Counted from the first letter of the stretch, positions 1 through 10,572 are shown. The stretch is DNA of 64,000 bases from [Pantoea] beijingensis (GCF_022647505.1 NZ_CP071409.1:930001-994000); one strand, 5' to 3'. Notes: generated by a model from the letters alone, not told the origin. A program made the numbers and translations.

Positions 1-155
1 TTAATTGCATAAAAATACATTCGCAGTGAAGAACAAGCAAGCGATGATTTGTGGCACTTTTATGCAAGTGGATGGGAAAACTGCTCAATTTCACCAGCAG
101 AGTGGAGTCGGATTAAAAGTTGTGGGATGATTGAGCCGTTTTTCAGGGGGCGGGG

Positions 156-473
156 ATGGGAAAACTTACGCTGTTGTTACTTGTACTATTAGGCTGGCTG
201 CAATATTCGCTCTGGCTGGGCAAGAACGGCATTCATGATTATACGCGCGTCAGTGATGACGTTGCGGTGCAGCAGGCGAATAACGCCAAACTAAAAGCGC
301 GTAACGATCAGCTTTTTGCCGAAATCGATGATTTGAATGGCGGTTCGGAAGCGATCGAAGAACGCGCACGTAGCGAGCTGGGAATGATAAAACCCGGTGA
401 GACTTTCTATCGCCTTGTGCCGGATCAAAACAGACGAAACGCGCAACGGGCTGTTCAAAACCAACAACGATAA
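156..473 (+). CDS. ftsB: Cell division protein FtsB
   Basis: FtsB is a small bitopic inner-membrane protein of the divisome that forms a complex with FtsL and FtsQ. The 105-residue product shows the usual plan: a hydrophobic segment at about residues 4-20, then a periplasmic heptad-rich coiled coil at about 30-65, then a polar tail. A G-rich ribosome binding site (about 146-153) precedes the ATG. It is the first gene of the ftsB-ispD-ispF-truD run, with ispD starting 3 nt after its stop. Bases 1-155 upstream contain no gene I can support and probably hold its promoter. Length and order match E. coli. Confidence 0.95.
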   Translation: MGKLTLLLLVLLGWLQYSLWLGKNGIHDYTRVSDDVAVQQANNAKLKARNDQLFAEIDDLNGGSEAIEERARSELGMIKPGETFYRLVPDQNRRNAQRAVQNQQR

Positions 474-476
474 ATA

Positions 477-1196
477 ATGACCAACATTGCAGGTTCCTTT
501 CCGGATGTAATCGCCGTTGTGCCTGCGGCTGGCATCGGCAGCCGCATGCTATCTGATTGCCCTAAACAATATTTGACCATCGGCCATCAAACTCTTCTTG
601 AGCACAGTATAGCCAGCCTGCTTGCGCATCCGGCAGTGACCCGTGTAATCGTCGTTCTGAGCCCGGAAGACACTCAATTTTGTCGTCTATCCGTTGCCAG
701 TGATAAGCGAGTTACCTGTGTCGCAGGTGGAAGGCAACGCGCCGACTCCGTACTGGCTGGTCTTCAACTAGCCGAGGGAACGGGGTGGGTGCTGGTCCAT
801 GATGCCGCACGCCCTTGCCTGCATCCGGATGATTTAGCACGGTTGCTTGCTATTACCCATACCAGCCGCGTTGGTGGCATTCTGGCAGCACCTGTGCGCG
901 ATACGATGAAACGGGGCGAGCCTGGAACGGCTGCGATCGCTCATACCGTTGAACGTAATGATTTGTGGCATGCACTTACGCCGCAGCTGTTTCCGCTTGA
1001 GCTCTTGCGTCGTTGCCTGCTTCGAGCCCTCAACGAAGGTGCCGTTATTACTGATGAGGCTTCTGCGCTGGAGTATTGTGGCTATCATCCTGAACTGGTT
1101 ATGGGACGTAGCGATAACATTAAGGTGACGCGGCCGGAAGATTTAGCGCTGGCGGCGTTCTATCTGACTCAACTTAATAATGGGGAGAACGCGTAA
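477..1196 (+). CDS. ispD: 2-C-methyl-D-erythritol 4-phosphate cytidylyltransferase
   Basis: IspD transfers CMP from CTP to 2-C-methyl-D-erythritol 4-phosphate, the third step of the MEP isoprenoid pathway in the cytoplasm. The 239-residue product has the nucleotide-binding start [12 protein letters not shown] (about residues 13-24), the central VHDAARP motif and the C-terminal KVTRPEDL motif of the family. Its stop overlaps the start of ispF by one base, so the two are translationally coupled, as in most enterobacteria. Length is normal and no defect is visible. Confidence 0.96.
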   Translation: MTNIAGSFPDVIAVVPAAGIGSRMLSDCPKQYLTIGHQTLLEHSIASLLAHPAVTRVIVVLSPEDTQFCRLSVASDKRVTCVAGGRQRADSVLAGLQLAEGTGWVLVHDAARPCLHPDDLARLLAITHTSRVGGILAAPVRDTMKRGEPGTAAIAHTVERNDLWHALTPQLFPLELLRRCLLRALNEGAVITDEASALEYCGYHPELVMGRSDNIKVTRPEDLALAAFYLTQLNNGENA

Positions 1197-1675
1197 TGCG
1201 TATCGGTCACGGTTTTGATGTTCACGCGTTTGGTGGAGAAGGACCGCTGGTGATTGGCGGCGTGCGAATTCCTTACGAAAAGGGACTGTTAGCTCACTCT
1301 GATGGGGATGTTGCCCTGCATGCGTTGACGGATGCACTGCTAGGTGCTGCTGCATTAGGTGATATTGGCAAATTGTTTCCGGACACCGATCCCGCCCATA
1401 AGGGCGCTGATAGTCGGGGACTGTTGCGTGAAGCATGGAAAAAAGTTTATGCGAAAGGGTACAGGCTGGGGAATGTTGACGTAACCATCATTGCTCAGGC
1501 ACCTAAAATGCTGCCGCATGTCCCGCAGATGCGCATTAATATTGCAGAAGATCTGGGCTGCCATATGGATGACGTCAATGTGAAAGCCACTACGACGGAA
1601 AAGTTGGGCTTCACCGGGCGCGGAGAAGGCATTGCTTGTGAGGCCGTTGCGCTTATTTTTAAGGCAGGTTCCTGA
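1196..1675 (+). CDS. ispF: 2-C-methyl-D-erythritol 2,4-cyclodiphosphate synthase
   Basis: IspF cyclises CDP-methylerythritol phosphate to 2-C-methyl-D-erythritol 2,4-cyclodiphosphate with loss of CMP, the fifth MEP step, working as a homotrimer. The 159-residue product carries the metal-binding GHGFDVHAF motif near the N terminus, the [17 protein letters not shown] helix with the third metal ligand His, and the C-terminal [15 protein letters not shown] signature. It overlaps ispD by one base and its last base is the first of truD. Full length. Confidence 0.97.
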   Translation: MRIGHGFDVHAFGGEGPLVIGGVRIPYEKGLLAHSDGDVALHALTDALLGAAALGDIGKLFPDTDPAHKGADSRGLLREAWKKVYAKGYRLGNVDVTIIAQAPKMLPHVPQMRINIAEDLGCHMDDVNVKATTTEKLGFTGRGEGIACEAVALIFKAGS

Positions 1676-2724
1676 TGGATATGCTGAATCTCACCCGGCT
1701 GTACGGCAAACCGGCAGCGAGCGGTAAGCTGAAGGCCAATCCTGAAGATTTTGTTGTCATCGAGGATCTTGGGTATCGTCCGGATGGGGATGGCGAGCAA
1801 TTGCTAGTACGCATTCGCAAAAAGGGCTGCAACACACGTTTTGTGGCGGAGGCGCTGGCAAAATTTGTCGGAATTCACGCAAGGGACGTAAGCTTTGCGG
1901 GGATGAAAGATCGCCATGCTGTGACTGAGCAGTGGTTTTGCCTGCGTTTACCGGGAAAAGTGACGCCAGATTTATCGGCTTTCGATCTGGAAGGATGCGA
2001 AGTGCTTGAAAGTGGACGCCATCGACGCAAACTCCGCATCGGCGCGTTACAGGGCAATGCTTTTAAACTGGTGTTACGCAATGTTAGCGATCGTGCGGCG
2101 GTAGAACAGCGCCTGGAGCAAATCCGGGTTAATGGAGTACCTAACTATTTTGGTCTGCAGCGCTTTGGCCATTCGGGTAATAATTTGCTGCAGGCAACCC
2201 GCTGGGCTGAAGGTTCGATCCAGGTGCGCGAGCGTAGCAAGCGCAGTTTCTTATTGTCTGCTACGCGTAGCGCATTATTTAATTGGGTGGTCAGCGAACG
2301 TTTGGCACAGCAACATTCGCTTTGTCAGGTAATGAAAGGTGATGCATTACAGCTAACCGGGCGTGGCAGCTGGTTTGTGGCCAATGCCGAAGAGTCAGAC
2401 ATGCTGCAGCAACGCGTTCATCATAATGAACTACGCATCACTGCGCCACTTCCCGGCAGTGGTGAATGGGGAAGTCGTGATGATGCGCTGGCATTCGAGC
2501 AGCAGTGTTTGGTGGCAGAAACGCGGTTAATGGCATTACTTGAACGTGAACGCATAGAAGCAGCAAGGCGCGCGATGTTGGTTATTCCCGATCAGTTACG
2601 CTGGAACTGGTGGGATGATGCCACTCTTGAAATGAATTTTTGGCTCCCCGCAGGAAGTTTTGCCACCAGTGTGGTACGTGAGATCCTTGAACAACAAAGC
2701 GATGATGTAGAGATCTCGGAGTAA
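1675..2724 (+). CDS. truD: tRNA pseudouridine(13) synthase TruD
   Basis: TruD converts U13 of tRNA-Glu to pseudouridine. The 349-residue product has the family motif around [12 protein letters not shown] with the catalytic Asp at residue 79 (Asp80 in E. coli) and the [10 protein letters not shown]-terminal signature. The start is coupled to the ispF stop. In E. coli and relatives surE begins inside the 3' end of truD; here the next conserved gene, surE, lies 16.4 kb downstream, so an accessory block has been inserted right after this stop codon. Confidence 0.95.
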   Translation: MDMLNLTRLYGKPAASGKLKANPEDFVVIEDLGYRPDGDGEQLLVRIRKKGCNTRFVAEALAKFVGIHARDVSFAGMKDRHAVTEQWFCLRLPGKVTPDLSAFDLEGCEVLESGRHRRKLRIGALQGNAFKLVLRNVSDRAAVEQRLEQIRVNGVPNYFGLQRFGHSGNNLLQATRWAEGSIQVRERSKRSFLLSATRSALFNWVVSERLAQQHSLCQVMKGDALQLTGRGSWFVANAEESDMLQQRVHHNELRITAPLPGSGEWGSRDDALAFEQQCLVAETRLMALLERERIEAARRAMLVIPDQLRWNWWDDATLEMNFWLPAGSFATSVVREILEQQSDDVEISE

Positions 2725-2802
2725 AGAAAACTTTTTTACATTTTCCCTTCAGATTAAATGATTCGGTTACTCGTTATCAGATTCCCTTTATGAACATGAC
2801 CT

Positions 2803-2836
2803 GGAGCTTGTTGTGTAAATGAGCTCCACATTTTTT
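2803..2836 (+). terminator. Probable rho-independent terminator of the ftsB-truD operon
   Basis: GGAGCT (2803-2808) pairs with AGCTCC (2822-2827) around a 13-nt loop, followed shortly by six T (2831-2836). It lies 79 bp after the truD stop. The stem is short, so the call is moderate. Confidence 0.5.
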
Positions 2837-3187
2837 ATCCTTTTATGTGAAGTTTCTCTCATTTTATAAAAACGCCACTTCTGAACGTAACTCCACGTTT
2901 TCTCCCTGATTCTCCATCAAAATGCTGTGTTTTTAATCAGTAAAAATCCGTTTTTATTTGATAAATTTATCTTATGTTTTTTTTGAGAGGTTCATCTTTT
3001 TGGCGTTGCTTTGGCTGAATTTTGAACTCATTAGCATTGCTGTACAATAATCATAAAACATACTTAATGAATTAATATTGTAAATATCAATAAGTTGAAT
3101 CAATTTGTAATTTTTAGTCGTAAAAAATGTTAACTTAAGTGGGATTAATCTTGTTGAGAATTGGTTGTGGCGATCGATTGGATCTAT

Positions 3188-3208
3188 ATGATAGCCTGTG
3201 GCTATCAT
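3188..3208. repeat. Perfect 9-bp inverted repeat
   Basis: ATGATAGCC (3188-3196) and GGCTATCAT (3200-3208) are separated by TGT. No T-run follows on the plus strand, so it is more likely an operator or a structured leader element than a terminator. It sits 160 bp upstream of the EAL-like gene. Confidence 0.45.
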
Positions 3209-3367
3209 GATTTGAGTTTATGACCGATTATACCAATTTTTATTCTCTGAATTTAAAGAGTAATATTAAGTTACATTAACGATTGTGCCCCACGTATATG
3301 ATTTACGTAGTAAATTAATTTCTTAAAGTTGATTTGTAAGTATTTTTTAATCATAGGGGGTAGATAC

Positions 3368-4027
3368 ATGAAAGATGGTAATGCTTATCTGTTTAGCTTT
3401 GAACCAATCTACACTGTTTCTGGCTCACTCTTTGCATTTGAGCTAATGACTCGATGCGCGGCTGTAGAAAATCCGAACGGATGTCAACAGGCATTGAGTG
3501 CAGGAGATTGCCAACGTTCTGTCACTCAGAAAATCACACTCTTTGAAGAGCAGATCGGTGTTATCAGCGATAGATTTTTTTCTGATAAGGACGCGCCCAT
3601 TATTTCTGTCAATATTGACACTGACATTTCGAAATACATCCTGGGTAATTTATCAATGCGCAATATGCTGAAGAAAATGCCGAGATTACGATTTGAAGTT
3701 AATGAGGAAATCTTTCATCTCAACAGTACTGATGCAGAGAACTGGAAAAAAATTACACAATATTGTCCGGTTTGGCTTGATCGGTTTGGATTCGGAAATT
3801 CAAGTCTTATTACAGTAATTGATGGGCATTTCGAATATGTCAAAATTAGCAAGGATTTTTTCTGTAAGTATAAAGAAAGTACAGCTTTAAGAAAATTGCT
3901 GGATTATATCAAGCCTTACTGCAAGGGTATTATTGTAGAAGGCGCGGGAACTTCCTCTTTCAGAGATCTTTTAACCTCCCTGCAAATATTTGCATTGCAG
4001 GGAGGTTTTTTACTTATTGATATATAA
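3368..4027 (+). CDS. Degenerate EAL-domain protein (YdiV-like, probably non-catalytic)
   Basis: The 219-residue product aligns by motif with EAL-type cyclic-di-GMP phosphodiesterase domains, but key sites are changed. EAL is replaced by ELM within FELMTR near the N terminus (the Glu is kept). The Asn of ISVNIDTD and the EVNE motif are present, but the usual DDFG loop reads DRFG, losing one metal-ligand Asp, and the C-terminal QGY motif is LQGG. This recalls YdiV/RflP-type EAL proteins that act by protein binding, not hydrolysis. I chose the ATG at 3368 because AGGGGGT (3355-3361) lies 7 nt upstream; a TTG at 3329 would add 13 residues. It lies upstream of a biofilm-type adhesin gene, so a role in its control is plausible but only inferred. 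Confidence 0.7.
   Translation: MKDGNAYLFSFEPIYTVSGSLFAFELMTRCAAVENPNGCQQALSAGDCQRSVTQKITLFEEQIGVISDRFFSDKDAPIISVNIDTDISKYILGNLSMRNMLKKMPRLRFEVNEEIFHLNSTDAENWKKITQYCPVWLDRFGFGNSSLITVIDGHFEYVKISKDFFCKYKESTALRKLLDYIKPYCKGIIVEGAGTSSFRDLLTSLQIFALQGGFLLIDI
3973..4011 (+). terminator. Strong intrinsic terminator inside the 3' end of the EAL-like gene
   Basis: CCTCCCTGCAA (3975-3985) pairs perfectly with TTGCAGGGAGG (3995-4005) around a 9-nt loop, and TTTTTT follows (4006-4011). Two flanking A-T pairs extend the stem. The hairpin is inside the coding sequence, ending 16 nt before the stop codon, and its second arm encodes part of the LQGG motif. Confidence 0.8.
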
Positions 4028-4418
4028 ATAAAAAACCGACTCCTGCCAGGGTTTGCTAAGTGGTTAACAAAGTAAAAGAAGATGCAAATATACATGTTTC
4101 TTATTTACCTGTTTCAGAACCATGGGATCACTATGCGCAAATTTTATTCCAATTTATTTTAGAGGGATAAGACAGATGAAAGCATTTCCAAAAATAAAGG
4201 ATACGCCCTTGGGTATTCTTAATTATCTGCGTCTGGACTATCCCTAAGAAATTCTCAGTAAGACACAATATAAAGTTAATAACGTTGTGACAAAAAGAGA
4301 ATGAAAAGTAGTCATTGTGCAGTGCAGTAAGTGTTTTCAATACAGAGTAAATGGACGTTTAGGTGATGGTGATTATTCCGGAACCGCTTAACTCAATCCT
4401 TGTTGGGAGTACAGGTTT
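4028..4418. other. Gap between EAL-like gene and giant adhesin, with possible coding debris
   Basis: No convincing gene lies here, but two short protein-like frames do. One runs from GTG 4060 to TAA 4170 (36 residues, including YLPVSEPWDHYAQ). The second starts at ATG 4176 after an AGAGGGA ribosome binding site (4161-4167) and stops at 4245-4247 after 23 residues; past the stop the same frame continues for 18 codons to TGA 4302-4304 (EILSKTQYKVNNVVTKRE). This looks like a decayed small gene or genes. The adhesin promoter should also be in this stretch. Confidence 0.4.
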
Positions 4419-7400
4419 ATGAACAATATATCGATAACTGAGAAAGGTAGTGGCAACACTTCCAGTCTCAATGCTGAAGAGGTCAATTTAGATTCTCCCA
4501 GCATAGTTAAATTACAACTGGAAAGGCGCGATATTGCGTCTTTTAACCGATCTGGTAACGATCTCGTCGTTACTCTCCATTCTGGTGAAAAACTCGAGCT
4601 GAAAAATTTTTTCCTGGCGGATGCGCAAGGGAATACCAGCGATTTAGTATTGGAAGATGAACAGGGAGCGTTGTGGTGGGTACAGGATCCCGGGGCTGGA
4701 TTCCATTTTGAGTCGATATCTGGCCTTGAAGATCTCATGATTGCGGGAGAAGGTTCTGGCTACACCGGGCCTTTGGCCATGGCTGCCGCTGGTGCGGTAG
4801 GCATCGCCGCAATGTTCCTTGGCGCGAATAATAGCGATGGTCATTCTAATACTGAAACCATCGACGATTCCGACAGCGATGCAGATTCTGACAGTGACGC
4901 AGATTCTGACGCTGACGCTGACGCTGACGCGGATGCGGATGCCGACAGCGACTCGGATTCAGATGCGGATGCGGACGCCGACAGCGATTCTGATTCTGAC
5001 GCGGATGCGGACGCCGACAGCGATTCTGATTCTGACGCGGATGCGGATGCCGACAGCGACTCGGATTCAGATGCGGATGCGGATGCCGACAGCGATTCGG
5101 ATTCAGATGCCGACGCGGATGCCGACAGTGACTCGGATGCCGATGCCGATGCGGATGCCGACAGTGACTCGGATGCAGATGCCGACGCGGATGCTGACAG
5201 TGACTCGGATGCAGATGCCGATGCGGACGCTGACGCGGACGCCGACAGCGACTCAGATTCAGATGCGGATGCGGACGCCGACAGTGATTCGGATTCTGAC
5301 TCTGACGCCGATGCCGATGCCGATGCGGACGCTGACAGTGACTCGGATTCCGACGCGGATGCGGACGCCGACAGTGACTCGGATTCAGATGCGGATGCGG
5401 ATGCCGACAGTGACTCGGACTCTGACGCCGATGCGGATGCTGACAGCGATTCTGATTCTGACGCCGATGCCGACGCCGACAGCGACTCGGATTCCGACGC
5501 GGACGCCGACGCCGACAGTGACTCGGATTCAGATGCGGATGCGGATGCCGACAGCGATTCCGATTCTGACGCGGATGCGGATGCCGACAGTGACTCGGAC
5601 TCTGACGCCGATGCGGATGCTGACAGCGACTCGGATTCAGATGCGGATGCGGATGCCGACAGTGACTCGGACTCCGATGCCGATGCGGATGCGGACAGCG
5701 ATTCTGATTCTGACGCCGATGCCGACGCCGACAGCGATTCGGATTCAGATGCTGATGCGGATGCCGACAGCGATTCGGATTCAGATGCTGACGCGGATGC
5801 AGACGCCGACAGCGATTCGGATTCAGATGCTGATGCAGACGCCGACAGTGACTCGGATTCTGACTCTGACGCCGATGCTGATGCGGATGCTGACAGTGAC
5901 TCGGACTCTGACGCCGATGCGGATGCGGACGCCGACAGCGATTCGGACTCTGACGCGGATGCGGACGCCGACAGTGACTCGGATTCAGATGCGGATGCCG
6001 ACGCCGACAGCGACTCGGATTCAGATGCGGATGCGGATGCCGACAGCGATTCGGACTCTGACGCGGACGCGGACGCCGACAGTGACTCGGATTCAGATGC
6101 GGATGCGGACGCCGACAGCGATTCGGACTCTGACGCGGATGCTGACGCCGACAGTGACTCGGATTCAGATGCGGATGCAGACGCCGACAGTGACTCGGAT
6201 TCAGATGCGGATGCGGACGCCGACAGCGATTCGGACTCTGACGCGGATGCTGACGCCGACAGTGACTCGGATTCAGATGCGGATGCGGACGCCGACAGCG
6301 ATTCTGATTCTGACGCGGATGCGGATGCCGACAGTGACTCGGATTCTGACTCTGACGCCGATGCGGACGCCGACAGCGATTCGGACTCTGACGCGGATGC
6401 GGATGCCGACAGCGATTCGGATTCTGACTCTGACGCCGATGCGGATGCGGATGCTGACAGCGATTCCGATTCTGACGCGGATGCGGATGCCGACAGCGAC
6501 TCGGATGCAGATGCGGATGCGGATGCCGACAGTGACTCGGACTCCGATGCCGATGCGGATGCGGACAGCGATTCTGATTCTGACGCCGATGCCGACGCCG
6601 ACAGCGATTCGGATTCAGATGCTGATGCAGACGCCGACAGTGACTCGGATTCTGACTCTGACGCCGATGCGGATGCGGATGCTGACAGTGATTCGGATTC
6701 TGACTCTGACGCCGATGCTGATGCGGACGCCGACAGCGACTCTGATTCTGACTCTGACGCCGATGCGGATGCGGATGCTGACAGTGACTCTGACGCCGAC
6801 GCGGATGCAGACAGTGACTCGGACTCGGACTCTGACGCCGATGCGGATGCAGACAGCGATTCTGATTCTGACGCCGATGCGGATGCCGACGCCGACAGTG
6901 ACTCGGACTCTGACGCCGATGCGGATGCAGACAGCGATTCTGATTCTGACGCCGATGCGGATGCGGACGCCGACAGTGACTCTGATTCTGACTCTGACGC
7001 CGATGCTGATGCGGACGCCGACAGTGACTCGGATTCTGACTCTGACGCCGATGCGGATGCGGACGCCGACAGTGACTCGGATTCTGACTCTGACGCCGAT
7101 GCTGATGCGGATGCCGACAGTGACTCGGATTCTGACTCTGACGCCGATGCGGATGCGGACGCCGACAGTGACTCGGATTCTGACTCTGACGCCGATGCGG
7201 ATGCGGACGCCGACAGTGACTCTGATTCTGACTCTGACGCCGATGCGGATGCGGATGCTGACAGTGACTCTGACGCTGACGCCGATGCGGATGCGGACGC
7301 CGACAGTGACTCGGATTCTGACTCTGACTCTGACGCCGATGCGGATGCGGATGCCGACAGTGACTCGGATTCTGACTCTGACGCCGATGCGGATGCGGAT

Positions 7401-10400
7401 GCCGACAGTGACTCGGATTCTGACTCTGACGCCGATGCTGATGCGGACGCCGACAGCGACTCTGATTCTGACTCTGACGCCGATGCGGATGCGGATGCTG
7501 ACAGTGACTCTGACGCCGACGCGGATGCCGACAGTGACTCGGATGCAGATGCCGACGCGGATGCTGACAGTGACTCGGATGCAGATGCCGACGCGGATGC
7601 TGACAGTGACTCGGATGCAGATGCCGATGCGGATGCTGACAGTGACTCGGATGCAGATGCCGACGCGGATGCTGACAGCGACTCGGATGCAGATGCCGAT
7701 GCGGATGCTGACAGCGACTCGGATGCAGATGCCGATGCGGATGCTGACAGCGACTCGGATGCAGACGCCGATGCGGATGCTGACAGTGACTCTGATGCCG
7801 ATTCAGACAGCGACTCAGATATACCCGGAGCGGTAGACGATAAAGCGACCCTTGAAATTGGCACCAGTGTTGAAACTACAGACCACGGTGCTTCATCGAA
7901 AAGTGGTTTCCTGCTGGCTAACCTCGGGCTGGGTGAAGTATTGGATGTGACGCTGATTGATTTGCAGAATCAGGCCACATTCTCGGTAGACGATAATGAA
8001 TCGCGTAGCATCACGGTACAGGCGAGTGCGGGAGGGCTTTCAGTTCTGTCCACTTTTGACCTGTTTATCTACCGGTTCAATGAAGATACGCAGAAATATG
8101 AGCAGTATCAGCATCTCGATGACTGGTTAAGGGTTGTAGCAATTGGTGGCCGTTCGGAAGAACTGACGCTGACGCTACCTAAAGGAGATTATGTCTTCCT
8201 GCTGCAAGCCGATCAGGGACTATCGGTAGCAACGGGCTATACGTTGAACGTATTGGAAGATATCTCTCATACCGTAGAAACCTCTTCTGGAAGCGTGGAC
8301 GGTAATGTTATTACCGGAGACAGCGAGGGAACAGGTGGTGATACCGCTCCTGCAGGCAGTGTCATTAGCAGTGTCAACGGCATAGCCATCAATGCTGACG
8401 GAACCACGGAGATTGAGGGTAAATACGGTACGTTAACGATCGATGCGCAAGGTAACTATACCTATACGCTTACGGAGGGTCTGCCGCCGTCCTCAATTAC
8501 CGGGCCGGAAAACTTCAACTATGTCCTGACCGGCCCTGGCGGTCAAAACAGCTCGGCTACGTTGACTGTTGATCTGACACTTCCGGAAGTTCAGGCTGTT
8601 GACGATCAGGCGACGCTGGATGTCAGAACTGTTGTGGAAGAAACCGACCATGGCGCTTCAGCAAAAGCCGGTGTGCTGCTAGCCAACCTCGGTCTGGGGG
8701 ACGTGCTGGATGTGACGTTAGTCGATCTACAGAATCAGGCACAATTCAATGTTGCCGATGATTCAGTGCGTACCGTGACGGTGCAGGCGAGTGCGGGTGG
8801 TCTTTCAGTACTCTCCACCTTTGACCTGTTTATCTATCAATTTAATGAGGATACGCAGAAGTACGAGCAATATCAGCACATTGATAACTGGTTAAGGATC
8901 CTGGCGGTCGGCGGTCGTTCGGAAGAGCTAACGTTAACGCTGCCTAAAGGGGATTATGTCTTCCTGCTACAGGCTGATCAGGGACTTTCGGTAGCAACTG
9001 GCTACGTGCTGAATGTTCTGCATGATGTAACCCACGCAGTTGAGACGAGCACTGGTTCTGTCGACGGCAATGTCATTACCGGTGGTGATGAGGGCATCGG
9101 AGGTGACTCAGGACCGGCAGGTACGTTAATTTCCACGGTAAACGATGTGGTGATATCACCGAAGGGTACCACGGAGATTGAGGGCAAATATGGCACGCTG
9201 ACGATTGATGCACAGGGTAATTATACCTATGCCTTAACGCAGGGCTTACCCCCCTCCAGCATTACCGGGCCGGAGATCTTTAACTATGTACTGGCCGGTA
9301 TTGATGGTTCAAAAAGCGCGGCAACACTGACGATCAATCTGGAACTGCCGGATATTCAGGCGGTAGATGATGTCGTCTCTCTGGAAGCCTCAGCACTACA
9401 GGTGGAGAGTGAGCATAGTGAGCCGGGGACCTCGGTAAGCTGGCAAAGTGCGCTGTTTAACTCAACAACCGGCACGGCGAGCAGTACGTTCCATATAGAT
9501 GATGGTGTGGCGCTGAAGGATATGGCGTTGGGTATCAATATCAGTGGCGCTGCGCTCACTGGTGTGAACATCACTTATACCATCGCTGATGCGAACGGCA
9601 CGGTACTTGTCACAAATACGGTCTCTGGCGGGACCTTACTTGGCAGCAATCCATCAATTTCTCTGGGAGGACTTGAGCTGACAGAAGGGGATTATACCCT
9701 GACGCTTAGCGGCAGAGTGGGGCCGCTGGCTATCGGTACGGTGACAATTTCCTCTACTGTGACCGGAACCGAAGTGGCGTTAAGTGAATTCCATACCGGT
9801 GATTCGATAACGGTCGAAGGGCATATCTTCGATGGTTCCGGTTCAGAGGGCATACCGGATGAAATTTCATCGCTGTACACCACTCTGACGATCACTGACG
9901 CCAATGGTACGGATACTACGCTGGTTCAAGAGGAGGGCAGTTCTACCGTCGATATTGCTGGTCACTACGGTACGCTGACGCTCAGTACTGATGGCAGCTA
10001 TAGCTACAGTCTGAATGAAGGTATCAACATAGCGGATATTACGGAGAAAGAGGCGTTTAACTATACCCTGACGGCACAGGATGGCAGTACATCAAGTGCG
10101 ACCCTGACGGTCAATCTTGACCTGACTATTGAGGGAAGTCGTCATGACGATACGGCAAGCAGCTCGGCTTATGATGATACTTTCACCTTAGGTGCGGGCA
10201 GTGACACGGTGATCTTTAATCTGCTGGATGCAGATGACGCAGCGGGAGGTAACGGTACAGATAATACCTGGACTGATTTCTCCGTAGCGGACAACGATCA
10301 TATTGATGTCAGCAAGCTGTTAAGTGGCTGGGATGGTTCTTCTGCAGATATCGGTAACTTTGTTTCCGTTGAGCATACCGATTCAGGTGACACGGTTGTC

Positions 10401-10520
10401 TCCATCGACCGTGATGGTGCAGGAGATCAGTTCAATTCAACGCAGCTCATCACCCTGGAAGGTGTGGAAGTCACGCTGGATGAACTGTTACAACAAAACT
10501 CCTCCTCATCAGATGCATGA
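4419..10520 (+). CDS. Giant type I-secreted adhesin with Asp/Ser/Ala repeat stalk (BapA-like)
   Basis: This 2033-residue acidic surface protein is the predicted substrate of the downstream type I secretion system. Domains in order: a BapA-prefix-like N-terminal domain (residues 1-115); a Gly/Ala-rich hydrophobic segment (about 116-137) containing AAAG at 122-125; a repeat stalk of only Asp, Ser and Ala (about 149-1134); two tandem 255-residue beta-rich domains starting at residues 1138 and 1393 that are close copies; a third, divergent unit from about 1648; and a C-terminal secretion region (about 1905-2033) with [10 protein letters not shown] and a Gly/Asp stretch like the VCA0849-type T1SS target domain. 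There is no Sec signal peptide, as expected. The beta domains end in VCBS-like [18 protein letters not shown] units. Family knowledge: BapA/LapA-type proteins act in biofilm formation. Start ATG follows GGGAG with acceptable spacing. The stalk may be glycosylated by the product at 15611-18748 (inference). Confidence 0.88.
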   Translation: MNNISITEKGSGNTSSLNAEEVNLDSPSIVKLQLERRDIASFNRSGNDLVVTLHSGEKLELKNFFLADAQGNTSDLVLEDEQGALWWVQDPGAGFHFESISGLEDLMIAGEGSGYTGPLAMAAAGAVGIAAMFLGANNSDGHSNTETIDDSDSDADSDSDADSDADADADADADADSDSDSDADADADSDSDSDADADADSDSDSDADADADSDSDSDADADADSDSDSDADADADSDSDADADADADSDSDADADADADSDSDADADADADADADSDSDSDADADADSDSDSDSDADADADADADSDSDSDADADADSDSDSDADADADSDSDSDADADADSDSDSDADADADSDSDSDADADADSDSDSDADADADSDSDSDADADADSDSDSDADADADSDSDSDADADADSDSDSDADADADSDSDSDADADADSDSDSDADADADSDSDSDADADADADSDSDSDADADADSDSDSDSDADADADADSDSDSDADADADADSDSDSDADADADSDSDSDADADADSDSDSDADADADSDSDSDADADADSDSDSDADADADSDSDSDADADADSDSDSDADADADSDSDSDADADADSDSDSDADADADSDSDSDADADADSDSDSDADADADSDSDSDSDADADADSDSDSDADADADSDSDSDSDADADADADSDSDSDADADADSDSDADADADADSDSDSDADADADSDSDSDADADADSDSDSDADADADSDSDSDSDADADADADSDSDSDSDADADADADSDSDSDSDADADADADSDSDADADADSDSDSDSDADADADSDSDSDADADADADSDSDSDADADADSDSDSDADADADADSDSDSDSDADADADADSDSDSDSDADADADADSDSDSDSDADADADADSDSDSDSDADADADADSDSDSDSDADADADADSDSDSDSDADADADADSDSDADADADADADSDSDSDSDSDADADADADSDSDSDSDADADADADSDSDSDSDADADADADSDSDSDSDADADADADSDSDADADADSDSDADADADADSDSDADADADADSDSDADADADADSDSDADADADADSDSDADADADADSDSDADADADADSDSDADADADADSDSDADSDSDSDIPGAVDDKATLEIGTSVETTDHGASSKSGFLLANLGLGEVLDVTLIDLQNQATFSVDDNESRSITVQASAGGLSVLSTFDLFIYRFNEDTQKYEQYQHLDDWLRVVAIGGRSEELTLTLPKGDYVFLLQADQGLSVATGYTLNVLEDISHTVETSSGSVDGNVITGDSEGTGGDTAPAGSVISSVNGIAINADGTTEIEGKYGTLTIDAQGNYTYTLTEGLPPSSITGPENFNYVLTGPGGQNSSATLTVDLTLPEVQAVDDQATLDVRTVVEETDHGASAKAGVLLANLGLGDVLDVTLVDLQNQAQFNVADDSVRTVTVQASAGGLSVLSTFDLFIYQFNEDTQKYEQYQHIDNWLRILAVGGRSEELTLTLPKGDYVFLLQADQGLSVATGYVLNVLHDVTHAVETSTGSVDGNVITGGDEGIGGDSGPAGTLISTVNDVVISPKGTTEIEGKYGTLTIDAQGNYTYALTQGLPPSSITGPEIFNYVLAGIDGSKSAATLTINLELPDIQAVDDVVSLEASALQVESEHSEPGTSVSWQSALFNSTTGTASSTFHIDDGVALKDMALGINISGAALTGVNITYTIADANGTVLVTNTVSGGTLLGSNPSISLGGLELTEGDYTLTLSGRVGPLAIGTVTISSTVTGTEVALSEFHTGDSITVEGHIFDGSGSEGIPDEISSLYTTLTITDANGTDTTLVQEEGSSTVDIAGHYGTLTLSTDGSYSYSLNEGINIADITEKEAFNYTLTAQDGSTSSATLTVNLDLTIEGSRHDDTASSSAYDDTFTLGAGSDTVIFNLLDADDAAGGNGTDNTWTDFSVADNDHIDVSKLLSGWDGSSADIGNFVSVEHTDSGDTVVSIDRDGAGDQFNSTQLITLEGVEVTLDELLQQNSSSSDA
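4863..7820 (+). repeat. Tandem 36-48 bp repeats encoding (Asp-Ser)n(Asp-Ala)n
   Basis: About 2.96 kb in which every second codon is GAC or GAT and the codons between are Ser or Ala only. By hand I count about 75 units, each opened by GAC-AGC or GAC-AGT. The first Ser of each unit is AGY and later Ser codons are TCN, which marks the unit boundary. Three zones can be seen: mostly three Ser plus three Ala (36 bp) up to about 6600, mostly four plus four (48 bp) at about 6600-7500, and two Ser plus four Ala (36 bp) at about 7530-7790. Such an array should vary in length by recombination and slippage. It also creates long stop-free shadow frames on both strands. Confidence 0.97.
7830..9359 (+). repeat. 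Two tandem 765-bp copies of a 255-residue adhesin domain
   Basis: Copies at 7830-8594 and 8595-9359 have exactly the same length and nearly the same protein sequence; both contain [19 protein letters not shown] and [20 protein letters not shown]. The DNA has diverged at many third positions, so the duplication is not recent. A third unit from 9360 keeps the domain start AVDD and the VCBS-like end but differs between. Confidence 0.92.
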
Positions 10521-10572
10521 TGAAGTGGCGATCTGAGTAGCATTTATCAGCACAGGGATGTGCTTTAAATGG

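Larger units (their letters stand above)
2725..3367. other. AT-rich intergenic region after truD
   Basis: This 643-bp stretch is much richer in A and T than the housekeeping genes on either side and holds no ORF that I believe. It contains a likely truD terminator (2803-2836) and a perfect inverted repeat at 3188-3208. The composition is typical of horizontally acquired regulatory DNA bound by H-NS. The promoter of the EAL-like gene must lie here, but I could not assign a -35/-10 pair with confidence. Confidence 0.6.

Noticed and set aside
2972..3208. 78-codon minus-strand ORF in the truD-EAL gap
   Set aside because: Low-complexity AT-rich frame with no ribosome binding site and no protein-like features.
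4863..7820. CRISPR array or other short-repeat DNA element
   Set aside because: Units are contiguous, in frame and without unique spacers; they encode a protein stalk.
4819..7836. A 1005-codon plus-strand frame (Thr/Arg/Met/Pro repeats) inside the adhesin gene
   Set aside because: Same cause: a shifted reading of the repeat. The adhesin frame has real domains on both sides.
4841..7864. A 1007-codon open frame on the minus strand across the repeat (Ser/Ala/Glu/Leu repeats)
   Set aside because: It exists only because the GAY-NCN repeat lacks stop codons in this frame. It has no promoter or ribosome binding site and no domain outside the repeat.
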